Source: Hyunsoonleella aestuarii
GTDB taxonomy: Bacteria; Bacteroidota; Bacteroidia; Flavobacteriales; Flavobacteriaceae
Direction: 5' to 3'
Length of the DNA stretch: 64,000 nt
NCBI RefSeq assembly: GCF_006148925.1
Contig: NZ_VAWB01000001.1
Coordinates: 1,888,001-1,952,000, forward strand
Translations under genes and position numbers: made by a program
In this document: piece after piece, positions 1 to 10,040 of the stretch
Position numbering within the stretch: position 1 is the first letter of the stretch
How the letters are laid out: each line of letters opens with the position of its first letter
Notes under the pieces: generated by a model
What the model was told of the DNA's origin: nothing
Seen by the model: the letters and a program-made list of their open reading frames with translations, nothing else
Database searches by the model: none

Positions 1-230
1 ATAGGCGATATTTGGGCCACAGCACCTTGATGGTTCTTTTTGGTAAGTCTATTTAATTTTTCAACTGGTACATAAGAAGAATTGATTGAATTCTTTCTTA
101 AAACAGCTTCTAATTCCGCGAATAACTCACCTTTTAGCCCTTTTTGTAAAAAAACTTTATCTATGGTTTCTCCAGCATTAATAGCTTCTATAATGGCTCT
201 TATACCGAATATTTGTGTTTGGTTTTCCAT
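1..230 (-). CDS. rlmB: 23S rRNA (guanosine-2'-O)-methyltransferase RlmB, N-terminal part
   Basis: The gene is cut by the window edge; only the first 76 codons are present, starting at the ATG complement at 228-230. The peptide begins MENQTQIFGIRAIIEAINAG and contains KLNRLTKKNHQGAVAQIS, which match the substrate-binding N-terminal domain of SpoU/TrmH-family rRNA methyltransferases. In the family this domain precedes the SAM-binding knot domain, which would lie outside the window. RlmB methylates the 2'-O of G2251 (E. coli numbering) in the 23S rRNA peptidyl-transferase loop. The assignment rests on N-terminal similarity alone. Confidence 0.75.
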   Translation of the reverse strand, partial: MENQTQIFGIRAIIEAINAGETIDKVFLQKGLKGELFAELEAVLRKNSINSSYVPVEKLNRLTKKNHQGAVAQISP

Positions 231-241
231 TGGGGTAAAGG

Positions 242-274
242 TATAAAAAAACCACCTTGAAAAAGGTGGTTTTT
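242..274 (-). terminator. intrinsic terminator of the beta-propeller T9SS gene
   Basis: A 10-bp stem (249-258 with 263-272) closes a GAAA-type loop and, read on the minus strand, is followed by a run of T. It lies 16 bp past the stop codon of the 290-3100 gene and so ends that transcript before rlmB. Confidence 0.8.
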
Positions 275-289
275 AGTTTATAGATACAA

Positions 290-3100
290 CTACTTAAGAA
301 TTATTTTTTTAGTAATATTTAGATTGTTCTTATTTATTTTAATTAAATATAAACCAGACGAAAATGAAGTTAAATTAATTTTCTGCGTATTAGCATTTAA
401 ATCAATATCTGTATTAAAAACTTCTTTGCCAGAAATATTAAATACTTGCAACTTACTTTTGCCTAAGTTAAGAGAAGTAGAGATAGTAATGTCGCCATTA
501 GAAATTGTTGGATATACCTTTACTGAGGCACTAACATCTTGATTCTCATTAACCGATAAAGGCACGGAGGTAAATTGACTCGTAAATAAACCACGACCAT
601 GGGTGGTTGCTAAAATTGTATTATCGCTAGGTCTTAGGTCAAGATCTAAAACAGTTACATCACTCATACCATTATAGGCGGTTTGCCAAACAGGGTTGGT
701 AACTGTATAATCTGAAGTTGACCACACGCCAAGTTCTGTTCCAATTATTAACTCACTTGGGAGTAATGGATTTTGTAAAATACATTTAACAGGTAAATCT
801 GGAAGGTTGCCTTCTATGGATACCCAAGAGGCTCCACTGTCATCCGAAAACCATATACTTGTAACACCATAATTATGAATGGTCACAAAAATTTCTGTTT
901 CGTCTATGCCATAGGCTAAATCTGATACACTACCTGTAAATTCACCAATAGGATTAATGTTAGGTAAGTTTAGCCAGTTAGGTGACGTATCTGCTGTTTT
1001 TACTTGTAATACTTTGCCATTTTCTAATCCAATTAGTAATGTTGTAGAACTCGTAGTATGAGGCGAAACCTTCAAGGCTGTGGGACGTGCGTCCATAAAA
1101 TTATTAGTCAAAAAGTCATTTACAACATTGCCAGAACCAGAAGTGAAATTAGAAATTCTTTCAATAACAAAATTATCAGGATTAGAAGTAGAAGCATTGG
1201 TATACAAGATATTCAAGTTTTCATCTAACTCGGCTTGATTAATAAAATCGCCTCTATCTACATCATTAACAGCATCCTCTGGAGTTGATATAGTATAACT
1301 AGTTGCAAGAGATGGATAGCTTATATAGCGATGCGTATTTCGCGGGTAACTTTGTATCATATAGGTTCTACTATCATCAATCTCGGTATAGCCGCCATCA
1401 CCGCCAAATGGGTCTACAAAACTGTTGGTCCCATTGGATGCAGACGTGGCTAATAAGGTCCCATTATCCTGTGTTCCTCCCGTAAGGTCTGTATTGCTAA
1501 TATCACCATAGTAGAATTGTGAGGTAATATAGTTTTCGTTCCTTGAGGTAATTGCGTTAGAAGATGCAAATGCATTAATATTATCCGTGTAATACACGCC
1601 ATTGTCATTACCAAAAACAAATTTATTGGTATTTCCAGCACCAGGTCTCTGTATAGCCGCATGCTGGTCGGGACCTATTAATGAGACATTAAGAGTATTT
1701 AAGCCTGGGTTGTTTGACCATTTTGATATTTGCGACCAATTGACACCATCATTACTGGTTCTAAACAAATTAATACCGCCAACAATTAAATTGTCATTGG
1801 CGTCAGCTTCAATTAATAGATTATAAAAGGCTTGTTCTCTGGCATAGTCGGTGCTACTTATATCGTTATCCGCATCATTTGGCTCAAGCATGTTGGCAAC
1901 TATCCCAAAGGCGTTTGTAGTAATAAAAAGATCTACATCTCTTCCATCATTTGCAGTTGGACCTGGTACATCTGCGGCTATCCAAAATTTATTAGCATCC
2001 AAGCTAGATGGTTCTAATTCTGTCCTTCTGGCATTAGAAATGGTGTGCTCCAATGTAAAAGTAGTCCCGTTAGTAGATTTGTATATTTTACCACCATCAA
2101 ATCCATAATAACTTCTTGTGGTCGTAAACCATATATTATTATTTAGGTCTAGCTCTATATCGCAAGGGTTAGAGAATGTTCCATTAGATTCGGTAATGTT
2201 AAATCGTGTCCAAGAAGCACCACCATTGATAGATTTATAAAGCCCTTGGTCTTGAAGGCCATGAAATTGATTAGGATTATCAGAAAATTTATAGAAGTTA
2301 CCAGCAACAGCAGCATACAACTCAGTAGTCGCACCAACATCTCTTGCAACCAAGTCGTTTATGTAAAAAACACCTTCAATATCCTGTCCTCCATCGTTAT
2401 CTATGTAGCCGCCAAAAATATTATTCCAAGTAGCACCACCATCAATAGACTTCCAAATCCCTCTACCAACAGCATCTCCGAAAACATAAGATTCGCCAGA
2501 GCCAATATAGAAAACATCAGAATCGTTGGGATCTGAAATAATTACATTAACCGATATAGTTTCATCAATCCCAGGAACCAATGTCCATGAAGAATTTGAG
2601 TCTGTAATATCTTCATTAACCCATAACCCACCAGAAACACCACCAGCGAAAACACGCGTATAGTCGTCGTTAGGATCTGGGTTACCTACATCGTTAGGAT
2701 CGAACATAATACCTCTTGTTCTACCTCCAACATTATTTGGTCCACGCTCTACCCAGGCATTATCATTATCTCCTCCAACACCTTTTGCAGTACTTTTTCT
2801 TTGGCTTCTCAGTGTATTTTGAATATCGATCAACCTTTCGGGCATGGGTCTACCTGTACTTGGGTCTAATGTTAATTCCCATAAGCGTTCGTAATATCTA
2901 TTTGGAGGAAGGCCCGCTTCATGACGTTCTTGTTTAGTTAAATCCCCCGTATTTGTAAAAGGACTATGTTCTAAATGTTTTTGGTGAAGTTCTCTTAAAT
3001 CTATATCAGATTTTTGTTGTATTTCTCTTAGATTTAAGAGTACTATGGTAACTAAAAGGATACTCGAGAAACTTAGGAGAACTAGTTTTGTTTTTTTCAT
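290..3100 (-). CDS. T9SS-exported BNR/VPS10-type beta-propeller protein
   Basis: This 936-residue protein has an N-terminal hydrophobic signal (about residues 5-25). A long region (about 115-840) follows, full of Asp-box-like repeats such as WKSIDGGATW, YKSINGGASW, WFSDDSGASW and the closing ATTHGRGLFTSQF. These are typical of sortilin/VPS10-like or exo-sialidase-like propellers. The last 80 residues form a T9SS type A sorting domain (VYPTISNGDITIS ... SGLYLIKI). The protein is therefore inferred to be exported across the outer membrane and anchored or released. Sialidase catalytic residues cannot be confirmed by eye, and such proteins are often non-enzymatic or peptidase-associated. It is transcribed alone: terminators flank it on both sides. 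Confidence 0.8.
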   Translation of the reverse strand: MKKTKLVLLSFSSILLVTIVLLNLREIQQKSDIDLRELHQKHLEHSPFTNTGDLTKQERHEAGLPPNRYYERLWELTLDPSTGRPMPERLIDIQNTLRSQRKSTAKGVGGDNDNAWVERGPNNVGGRTRGIMFDPNDVGNPDPNDDYTRVFAGGVSGGLWVNEDITDSNSSWTLVPGIDETISVNVIISDPNDSDVFYIGSGESYVFGDAVGRGIWKSIDGGATWNNIFGGYIDNDGGQDIEGVFYINDLVARDVGATTELYAAVAGNFYKFSDNPNQFHGLQDQGLYKSINGGASWTRFNITESNGTFSNPCDIELDLNNNIWFTTTRSYYGFDGGKIYKSTNGTTFTLEHTISNARRTELEPSSLDANKFWIAADVPGPTANDGRDVDLFITTNAFGIVANMLEPNDADNDISSTDYAREQAFYNLLIEADANDNLIVGGINLFRTSNDGVNWSQISKWSNNPGLNTLNVSLIGPDQHAAIQRPGAGNTNKFVFGNDNGVYYTDNINAFASSNAITSRNENYITSQFYYGDISNTDLTGGTQDNGTLLATSASNGTNSFVDPFGGDGGYTEIDDSRTYMIQSYPRNTHRYISYPSLATSYTISTPEDAVNDVDRGDFINQAELDENLNILYTNASTSNPDNFVIERISNFTSGSGNVVNDFLTNNFMDARPTALKVSPHTTSSTTLLIGLENGKVLQVKTADTSPNWLNLPNINPIGEFTGSVSDLAYGIDETEIFVTIHNYGVTSIWFSDDSGASWVSIEGNLPDLPVKCILQNPLLPSELIIGTELGVWSTSDYTVTNPVWQTAYNGMSDVTVLDLDLRPSDNTILATTHGRGLFTSQFTSVPLSVNENQDVSASVKVYPTISNGDITISTSLNLGKSKLQVFNISGKEVFNTDIDLNANTQKINLTSFSSGLYLIKINKNNLNITKKIILK

Positions 3101-3142
3101 TTTTTTAGGAACAATTATTTTTTTCTAAAGATAATGAAATTA

Positions 3143-3180
3143 AAAAAAAAAAGTCAGCTGGTTCCAGCTGACTTTTTTAA
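3143..3180 (-). terminator. intrinsic terminator of the first Sus operon
   Basis: Perfect inverted repeat AGTCAGCTGG / CCAGCTGACT (3152-3161 and 3164-3173), flanked by an A-run on one side and a T-run on the other. It could work in both directions, but only the minus-strand operon ending at 3201 runs into it. The gene 290-3100 starts just beyond it. Confidence 0.85.
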
Positions 3181-3200
3181 TATACATTTATTGAATATCT

Positions 3201-4079
3201 CTATAATTTTGTTAGAACAAATTGATAAGGACCGAATTCACCTAATACACCAGTACAGGTAATTGTTTTATTAACATAATCGAGTGATGCTGATTCTACA
3301 GTCATCAACCTGAAAAAAGCAATTACTGGACTTACTGGATCAATAGCATCATCAAAACTTACGGGGCCAGTTTCACAATCTCCTAAAGTCATAACTGTAT
3401 CCGGCCAAAGGAAAGAGTCAAACCCCGAGCTGGCTGTAATAAGGAACCTGGTATCTGTCAATGACGCTATCTCAACTTGGTAACTTTCTCCAAAAAAGCT
3501 TCCTAGCGGGGAACCTGCAAATGGACTACCTTCAATAAAGTTTTCGGTAACAGAAAAAGTGCCTTTAAATTCTGTAAACAATGGGCAAATTTCGATACGA
3601 ACAGACGTTAATCTATTTCCTCCGGAAACTCCTGCAGTCACTTCTGCTCTGCTAGTAGAGTTTAGTACGACATCAAAAATTAATATTTCAGTAATACTTG
3701 CAGCCTCTTTTAAATCTAATTCTAAAACGGGGTAGTAGTTACCTTGAAAACTAGATTTTCCAGCTTCTGCAATCACCTTGCCTGAGTTGCTAAAAATTGA
3801 ATTTGGATCAGCTCCAGAAACTGAAACTAAACTATAGTTTATTATTAAATCTGTAGGATTAACAGGTACTTGAACATCAATTTCAAGGGGAACTATAACA
3901 GCTTCTGATAAATCAAAATCTAATAAAGAGAAACTAAGCTCTGAACTTGAATTAAACTCAACCCATCCAGTTTCAGGAAAGGCATCAAACTTACCTTCAT
4001 TATCACCTTCACTATTGTCACAACTGTTAAAGGAAACGATAACAGCTAAGAATAAAAATATTTTATATATATGTTTCAT
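3201..4079 (-). CDS. surface lipoprotein of Sus unit 1 (last gene)
   Basis: 292 residues with a lipoprotein signal peptide and lipobox ending NSC, followed by an acidic stretch (CDNSEGDNEG). This resembles the Bacteroidota lipoprotein export signal that sends lipoproteins to the cell surface. I recognise no family. The body is beta-rich, with a Calx-beta or DUF1735-like feel near residues 40-160 and a C-terminal half resembling the next gene upstream. It sits 11 bp after the 4091-4984 lipoprotein in the susC-susD operon. By position it may be a SusE/F-like or other substrate-binding accessory, but that is inference. Confidence 0.7.
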   Translation of the reverse strand: MKHIYKIFLFLAVIVSFNSCDNSEGDNEGKFDAFPETGWVEFNSSSELSFSLLDFDLSEAVIVPLEIDVQVPVNPTDLIINYSLVSVSGADPNSIFSNSGKVIAEAGKSSFQGNYYPVLELDLKEAASITEILIFDVVLNSTSRAEVTAGVSGGNRLTSVRIEICPLFTEFKGTFSVTENFIEGSPFAGSPLGSFFGESYQVEIASLTDTRFLITASSGFDSFLWPDTVMTLGDCETGPVSFDDAIDPVSPVIAFFRLMTVESASLDYVNKTITCTGVLGEFGPYQFVLTKL

Positions 4080-4090
4080 AATATTAAGTG

Positions 4091-4984
4091 TTATTGTTTT
4101 GTAAATCTAAAAGTTGTATCGTATGGTGTACATCCACATTCAGCATCTTCTGAAAAATATTCATTTATAGTAACTTCGAAAACAGAATCTTCAGTTGCTA
4201 TGTATGTAGATGGCGTAGCAGCTGGTCCTACATTAATAGGAGGTGTTGTCCCTCCTGAACATCCTAAACCAGTATCGGTAACATTAACTATAACCTCATT
4301 ACAAACCAAAGAAAAGTCTATTCTAAGTAATGGAAAAGAAGCGCTAATACCTTCTAAATAAATGGCGCTGAAGGAACGAGAGGTATCGCCAGTTGAAGCG
4401 ATTTCTACTATTTGATTTTCAAAAAACTGAACTCCATCGCAAGGATTAATAGGAGTAACTTGTTCCATAAGATAACTACCGCTAAAATCTGCAACAATAG
4501 GACATACTTCAAAAATATTTACAATTACTTGATTTGTATCCATATCATCATTTGCACTTAAACCTTCTAGTTTAAATACAATTTGCTTACTAGCTGGCTC
4601 AACCAAATTATTATCCATCCCCATAATAGTTATGGATGCTTGATAGGAATCTGCAGGAATTGTTAAAGTAGATGGTAATGAAAATGTTAAAGGGTTTGCC
4701 GTTGTAAAAGGTGAATCGTCACCTTCCTCAATATCTGCTTCATTAACTAAATTAATATTAAAAGTACGATCTGTTGAAGATTTAGTACTTGAATTTAAAG
4801 TAAGAGTAACACTTCCTGTAGCATCAATTGCGACTGGTAGGTTAACAATTGTTGCTGGAAAAGAAAGAAATGTTCTATTCGTGCTCTCATCCCCGTTATA
4901 AATGGTTGGTTCTACAGTTTCATCACAGGAATAAAAGCCTGTAATTAATACTAAAGAAAAAATAAGTTTATATATATTTTTCAT
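4091..4984 (-). CDS. surface lipoprotein of Sus unit 1 (third gene)
   Basis: 297 residues; the signal peptide ends in the lipobox FYSC followed by acidic DETVEPT, consistent with surface export. No family is recognised with certainty. The middle (about 60-160) reads like an immunoglobulin/Calx-beta-type sandwich (SVTLTLNSSTKSSTDRTF, then IPADSYQASITIMGMDNN). It lies 15 bp after susD and before a second lipoprotein with the same plan, so the pair may be a tandem duplication. A SusE/F-like binding role is plausible from position only. Confidence 0.7.
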   Translation of the reverse strand: MKNIYKLIFSLVLITGFYSCDETVEPTIYNGDESTNRTFLSFPATIVNLPVAIDATGSVTLTLNSSTKSSTDRTFNINLVNEADIEEGDDSPFTTANPLTFSLPSTLTIPADSYQASITIMGMDNNLVEPASKQIVFKLEGLSANDDMDTNQVIVNIFEVCPIVADFSGSYLMEQVTPINPCDGVQFFENQIVEIASTGDTSRSFSAIYLEGISASFPLLRIDFSLVCNEVIVNVTDTGLGCSGGTTPPINVGPAATPSTYIATEDSVFEVTINEYFSEDAECGCTPYDTTFRFTKQ

Positions 4985-4999
4985 AATTATTTTTTTTAA

Positions 5000-6481
5000 T
5001 TAATATCCAGAATTCTGCGTGATAACTCTGTTACCATTTAATTCAGATTGAGGAATACCTAATGTGAATCTAAAATTATTAGCTTCTAAATTACATGGAG
5101 CTTCAAACGACTCACAGTCTACACTTAGTCTATCAACACCTATATTAAGTTCTCCTCCAAGACGTTTTAAGTCTAAAAAACGCTGTCCTTCAAAGCAAAG
5201 TTCTTTTCTTCTCTCTTTTAAAATATCTACTAAGGCATCATTTAAATTAGTATATACTGGTAAAGGCTGTGGAGTACCTACTCTCGCAGTCCTTAAATCT
5301 TGAATAGATGTAGCTGCTTCCACGAGCATGTTATTTCGAGCTTCCATTTCTGCTTTTATCAATAATATTTCCGCAGAACGCATAACTTTAATATCATTAA
5401 TTTGAAGTCCATCACCTGAGCCAGGATATTTCCCAATTAGCAATAAATTATCAGGGTCGTTAGTGGCAATAAAATTACTTTGACTATCTATATTTGTAAA
5501 AAAGCGAATATCATTTGGTACCTCAGATAATTCGTTATAAAGTTCGTTAGAAGCTTCTAAATAGGCATCGTCTGGATCTACCTGATTAAAGTAGAATAAA
5601 TCTCCAATACCATTTGTTCCATTTACTCGCGATAACTTAAAAATAACCTCTGCATTACTGTCATCGGAAAATATATTAAAATACTCAGTTTGATTTGCCA
5701 AAGGATATTTAGCAAGCAAACTTTCTGCTAGATTCATAATAGTCGAACTATTATCACCTTCCAATAAGGCAATGTTAACTTTAAGAGCATCAATAAAATC
5801 GTTATTAATAAAAATTGGATTAGCACTTGTTGAGTTATTTGGATCTAGTAAAGTTGCAGCTTCGTTTAAATCTGCTTTTATAAAAGCTAGAGTTTCGGCA
5901 ACTGTATTTCTCTCAAATTGATCTGCTATCGTAGGAATAAAATCTACATTAATAATAGATAAAGCCGCGTCATTTTGATAATCTGATGTAAAGTATTGAA
6001 ATAAATCAAAGTGGGCTAGAGCTCTTAAAGCCAATAGTTGCCCTTTAATATGATTTGCTTCATCAAGATCAGTTGATTCTATTGTTAAATTATTTAAGGC
6101 ATTAAGAGCAATATTTGCTCTAAAAATTGTTAAGTAACGATTTGGCCATAAAAATTCTGAAATAGAATTACCACTAATATCAACTAAAAAACCATAGGCT
6201 TGAGACCCTTGTCCATTATTAGCAACACCAGATTTTAAGTTATCGGTAAAAATAGCATTAAAATAAATAACATCTCCAGAACCATTACCACCAAAATCAG
6301 GGCCATAAGATGAATAAACGCTATTAAGTGCACTTTGAAGGTCTACAACATCCTTTATTGCAGCAGCTTCATTTAGCTCACCATCTTGCACAATATCGGT
6401 AGCATCGCTACAAGACATGGCTAACAATAAAACCATAGAGCTAAAAATTGTTGTAAAAAATTTATATGTTTTCATTTTCAT
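5000..6481 (-). CDS. SusD/RagB-family surface nutrient-binding lipoprotein (unit 1)
   Basis: 493 residues with a type II signal peptide (lipobox LAMSC). RagB/SusD signatures are visible: the N-terminal SALNSVYSSYG region, ALRALAHFDLFQYF, and the C-terminal ILKERRKELCFEGQRFLDLKRLG typical of the family. SusD proteins cap the SusC barrel and capture the ligand at the cell surface. The gene begins 4 bp after the susC stop, which fits the obligatory SusC-SusD pairing. The ligand cannot be deduced. Confidence 0.93.
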   Translation of the reverse strand: MKMKTYKFFTTIFSSMVLLLAMSCSDATDIVQDGELNEAAAIKDVVDLQSALNSVYSSYGPDFGGNGSGDVIYFNAIFTDNLKSGVANNGQGSQAYGFLVDISGNSISEFLWPNRYLTIFRANIALNALNNLTIESTDLDEANHIKGQLLALRALAHFDLFQYFTSDYQNDAALSIINVDFIPTIADQFERNTVAETLAFIKADLNEAATLLDPNNSTSANPIFINNDFIDALKVNIALLEGDNSSTIMNLAESLLAKYPLANQTEYFNIFSDDSNAEVIFKLSRVNGTNGIGDLFYFNQVDPDDAYLEASNELYNELSEVPNDIRFFTNIDSQSNFIATNDPDNLLLIGKYPGSGDGLQINDIKVMRSAEILLIKAEMEARNNMLVEAATSIQDLRTARVGTPQPLPVYTNLNDALVDILKERRKELCFEGQRFLDLKRLGGELNIGVDRLSVDCESFEAPCNLEANNFRFTLGIPQSELNGNRVITQNSGY

Positions 6482-6485
6482 TTTT

Positions 6486-9400
6486 TTAAAAGTTTATTGT
6501 TGCTCCAAATGTATATATCTTAGGGGTTGGGAATTGACCTCTATCCGTTGTTCTAAAGTTAGATTCTGGATCCCAACCTCGGTATTTGGTAAAAGTCAAT
6601 AAATTTTCACCCTGTACATAAACTCTAAAACCAGTAATTGGTATGTTTTCTAAAAACTTTCGTGGTAGGACATAGCCTAAAGTTATATTTCTAAGTCTTA
6701 AAAAAGAAGCATCTTCTAAATACCTATCTGTTTGATTAATATAATCAACACTACCCAGTGAAGAATTTATACGAGGAATATGGGTTATGTCACCTATATT
6801 CTCCCAAGCATTAAATAAAGAAACCGATCTGTTTCTACCATTTTCTACAGACCCTTGTGACCCTTCTTCTAAATCAGCAAAATCTAAATTATTTCTATAT
6901 ATATCTGCTACAAAAGACCACTGGTTACTAAGCTCAAAACCTTTATATCTAATCGAAGCTCCAAACCCTCCTTGCCAAACAGGATAAATGGATTTACCAG
7001 TAAATACTCTATCATCATCAGTTAATGTTTCAGTAAGTTGATTGTCTGCTGTATAAAACAACGGATTACCATTTGAAGGATTAACACCTGCATATCTTAC
7101 CAAATAGAAGGACCCTAATGGTTCTCCTTCACCAGTTGCAGTAGAACCTCCTAAATTTACAAGCCCATCTGTAGATGGAGGTAACTGTTCTACTTCATTT
7201 TTGTTATAAGAACCGTTTGCAAATACCGAAACATTCCAATCTTTATTCTGAATAATAGTATATTTTAAATCCAGTTCAATTCCTTTATTAACCATAGAGC
7301 CTATATTAGAGCTAATGGTTCCTTGGCCATTAATAGCAGAAATTCTATCACTTTGAAAAAGGTCATCTGTTGTTTTTTCATATACATCAATAGCACCACT
7401 AAATTTATTTTTCCAAAGACCAAAGTCTATACCTATGTTGGTTTGAGTTGTTTCTTCCCATCTTAATGTAACATTCGCTCTCTGATTAGGAAAGGTACCA
7501 TTGCTTCCGTTGTAACTAAGTCCTGTACCAAATAACTCTCTGGTATCGTCTAGTGATGAGTAGTAACCAGATCCAATTCTATCATTTCCTGATACACCAT
7601 GAGACGCTCTTAATTTTAAGAGATTAAAAGCCGTGTTATCCATGAAGCTCTCTTCATCAATATTCCATCTTGCTGCAACAGAGTAAAATGTTCCCCATTT
7701 ATTTTCTTCAACAAATCTAAAAGAATTGTCTCTTCTTATGGAAGCAGAAAATCCATATTTGTTATTATACGTATAATTTAAAGTTCCAAAAATAGATAAG
7801 TTTCCTACATTTAAATCTGTCCTACCGACAGTTGGGATATAAGGGTTTACCGTTTCACCATCAATTTCTTCTGTTGTTCTGCCTGCAATTAAACCAGCAC
7901 CAGTCCCAACTAATCTTGGATCGATACCTTCTTGTCTAAAGTTAAAACCATCAAAGTGTCCTTTTACATATTCAAAATAGGCAGTAGCATCAAAATCATG
8001 AACTTCACCAAATGTATTTGCATACCCTATAGAGTTTACAATATTAAATCTAAAGTCTCTGGTGTAATATTCTTCTTGAACTCCTCCAAATTGAGCATCA
8101 ACCGAAAAATCTGATTGAAATGGTCCTAAAATGGATTCGGGATGTAAAATTTCTGTTCTTCTTTCAGTTCCAAGATCAGCACCCATTTGAACACCAGCTG
8201 TTAAATTTTCAGCAAAGTTCCAGTTCGCATTAAAAGAAGCTAGAATTTTAATTTCTTCTTCTTTATCTGTATTAAAACTTATACTATTTAATAGTACATA
8301 GGGGAAATTTGTTGCTCCTGCAGCTAATAAAGCCGTTATGTCTCCTGGTTGTATTCCGCCATCTCTAGTTAGAGATCCATCGGCATCAAAAGGACTTAAA
8401 TAAGGTAGGCCTTGCAATGCGGCACTAAAAGGATTAAAAAATGTATTTCCAGATCCTGCATTATCTAATTCATTAGTCTCAGAAAAACCTAGAGAAACGT
8501 TCATGCTATAGTTAAATTTATCATCACTAGACTTACCATTAAAGTTATTTCTAATAGTAAAACGTTGAAATTCTGATCCTATAAAAATACCGTCTTGTTC
8601 GAAATATTGAAGGGAAGTATAATTAGAAGAATTTTCTCCTCCAGATGTAATAGCTAGATCATGAGAAGATGTGGTTCCTTTTCTAAAGAAAATGTCTGTC
8701 CAACTGGTGTTTACTTGACGCGCTATTGTAGCTATTTCGCTATTAGTTAGACCTGCCCCTCTTCCTTCATCATAAGTACGCTGGAAGTTTAAAATTTCTG
8801 ATGTATTCATCAATTCAAAGGGTTGATCCTGTAATTCGTTGTAACCATAAGTTGAAGTATATTGAAATTTTAATGCTTCGTTAAAATTCCCTCTCTTTGT
8901 TGTAATAACTATTGCACCATTCGCTGCTCTATTACCATAAATATTAGCTGCTGCCGCATCTTTTAATACCGAATAAGTTGCAATGTCATTTGGATTTATA
9001 CTTCTAAAGTTGTCTTCATCAACTGCAATTCCATCAACAATAAATAGAGGTTCAATATTACCATTAATAGATCCAGGACCCCTTAAGATAATAAGCGAAT
9101 CCGCTCCGGGTTGTCCAGTACCCGTTGCAATATTTAAACCGGCAACTTGTCCTTGAAGATTTTGTATGGCAGAGGCATTGGCTCTATCTTCTAAAATTAC
9201 TGCCTGTACAGTTGATACAGCAGCTGCACTCGCCCTTAAAGTAGATACTCCACCATAGGCAGTTACAACAACCTCTTCTAACGAAGAAGTGCTCTCTTGT
9301 AATACAATATTAATTGTATTTGAACTCCCTACAGTAACTTCTTGATTTGTGTAGCCAATAAAACTAAAAACAAGGACTTGCCCTGTATTTGCTTTTATTG

Positions 9401-9584
9401 AATAATTACCATCAAAATCTGAAGATGTACCTGAAGATGTTCCTTTGAGCAAAACAGTTGTTCCAGGTAAAGGAAGCCCAATTTCATCTGTAACGGTACC
9501 TGAAATTGTCTTTTCTTGTGCAAATGTTAATTGCACGACCAACGCTAGAAATAGCGTTAGCATTCCACTAAACTTTCTTTTCAT
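6486..9584 (-). CDS. SusC/RagA-family TonB-dependent outer-membrane transporter (unit 1)
   Basis: 1032 residues when started at the ATG complement of 9582-9584 (MKRKFSGML...), which gives a clean signal peptide ending in TFAQ. A longer reading from 9617 would add 11 residues overlapping the conserved promoter block and is rejected. Order: signal peptide; carboxypeptidase-regulatory-like domain (about 23-95, GLPLPGTTVLLKGTSSG); EEVVVTA TonB-box-like segment; plug (about 110-230, ending YGNRAANGAIVITTKRG); 22-strand-type barrel ending in a terminal F. There is no STN domain, so direct FecR/sigma signalling through this protein is unlikely. It imports a ligand across the outer membrane with SusD. 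Confidence 0.95.
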   Translation of the reverse strand: MKRKFSGMLTLFLALVVQLTFAQEKTISGTVTDEIGLPLPGTTVLLKGTSSGTSSDFDGNYSIKANTGQVLVFSFIGYTNQEVTVGSSNTINIVLQESTSSLEEVVVTAYGGVSTLRASAAAVSTVQAVILEDRANASAIQNLQGQVAGLNIATGTGQPGADSLIILRGPGSINGNIEPLFIVDGIAVDEDNFRSINPNDIATYSVLKDAAAANIYGNRAANGAIVITTKRGNFNEALKFQYTSTYGYNELQDQPFELMNTSEILNFQRTYDEGRGAGLTNSEIATIARQVNTSWTDIFFRKGTTSSHDLAITSGGENSSNYTSLQYFEQDGIFIGSEFQRFTIRNNFNGKSSDDKFNYSMNVSLGFSETNELDNAGSGNTFFNPFSAALQGLPYLSPFDADGSLTRDGGIQPGDITALLAAGATNFPYVLLNSISFNTDKEEEIKILASFNANWNFAENLTAGVQMGADLGTERRTEILHPESILGPFQSDFSVDAQFGGVQEEYYTRDFRFNIVNSIGYANTFGEVHDFDATAYFEYVKGHFDGFNFRQEGIDPRLVGTGAGLIAGRTTEEIDGETVNPYIPTVGRTDLNVGNLSIFGTLNYTYNNKYGFSASIRRDNSFRFVEENKWGTFYSVAARWNIDEESFMDNTAFNLLKLRASHGVSGNDRIGSGYYSSLDDTRELFGTGLSYNGSNGTFPNQRANVTLRWEETTQTNIGIDFGLWKNKFSGAIDVYEKTTDDLFQSDRISAINGQGTISSNIGSMVNKGIELDLKYTIIQNKDWNVSVFANGSYNKNEVEQLPPSTDGLVNLGGSTATGEGEPLGSFYLVRYAGVNPSNGNPLFYTADNQLTETLTDDDRVFTGKSIYPVWQGGFGASIRYKGFELSNQWSFVADIYRNNLDFADLEEGSQGSVENGRNRSVSLFNAWENIGDITHIPRINSSLGSVDYINQTDRYLEDASFLRLRNITLGYVLPRKFLENIPITGFRVYVQGENLLTFTKYRGWDPESNFRTTDRGQFPTPKIYTFGATINF

Positions 9585-9614
9585 AGTTATAATTATTATA
9601 AAATTAGTCAATCT

Positions 9615-9646
9615 CAAAAATCTTAAAAAAAAGTTAATAAAACAAA
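9615..9646 (-). promoter_or_regulatory. shared Sus promoter block, copy A
   Basis: On the minus strand, TTTG (complement of 9643-9646) is followed after 20 bp by GATTTTTG (complement of 9615-9622). The latter differs from the Bacteroidota -7 consensus TAnnTTTG only at its first base. The start codon of susC is 30 bp downstream. The same spacing and sequence recur before the other two susC genes and the arylsulfotransferase gene. The promoter role is inferred from this conservation. Confidence 0.6.
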
Positions 9647-9990
9647 GAAAGAACTTAAAATTAATTACAAAAGTGATAAAATTAATGCTAAAAATTAATA
9701 AATAACTTCGAATTATTGTGTTTTTTAGAAGGTAATATGCAGATCTATTTAAGTAATTTTATTTAATGCCTTTGGCGAAGGATAAGGTAATGTAATTTGA
9801 TTTTTACTTCAAAGGAATATATCTATTTCTTCAACTAATTAAGAACTAATGGGGTTTTTTTACCAGATTTTAATTTAAGAAATAACTAACCTCTAGGCTA
9901 TTTTTATTAAAATAGTTATTCTTTATTAATCTTTTATTGAGATAAAATTCTTTAAATGTAAATGTTACAAACAATATAGATTATAAAAAT
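9647..9990. other. AT-rich intergenic stretch with no gene
   Basis: About 340 bp between the terminator of Sus operon 2 and promoter block A. All frames are broken by stops. The only structure I see is a weak inverted repeat, AATAACTA (9881-9888) with TAGTTATT (9913-9920). Nothing else can be supported. Confidence 0.6.
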
Positions 9991-10020
9991 AAAACCTCGG
10001 TATAACAATACCGAGGTTTT
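9987..10020 (-). terminator. intrinsic terminator of Sus operon 2
   Basis: Perfect 13-bp stem (9991-10003 with 10008-10020) with an AACA loop. On the minus strand the GC-rich part CCTCGG/CCGAGG is followed by TTTTATTTTTA. It lies about 20 bp after the stop of the 10041 lipoprotein gene. Confidence 0.9.
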
Positions 10021-10040
10021 AAATATTTTAATTTTATTGA

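Noticed and set aside
290-3100. True sialidase assignment for the beta-propeller protein
   Set aside because: Asp-box repeats alone do not show an active site; the sialidase Arg triad could not be identified.
9585-9617. Eleven-residue N-terminal extension of the unit 1 SusC
   Set aside because: It overlaps the conserved promoter block, and the next Met gives a clean signal peptide.
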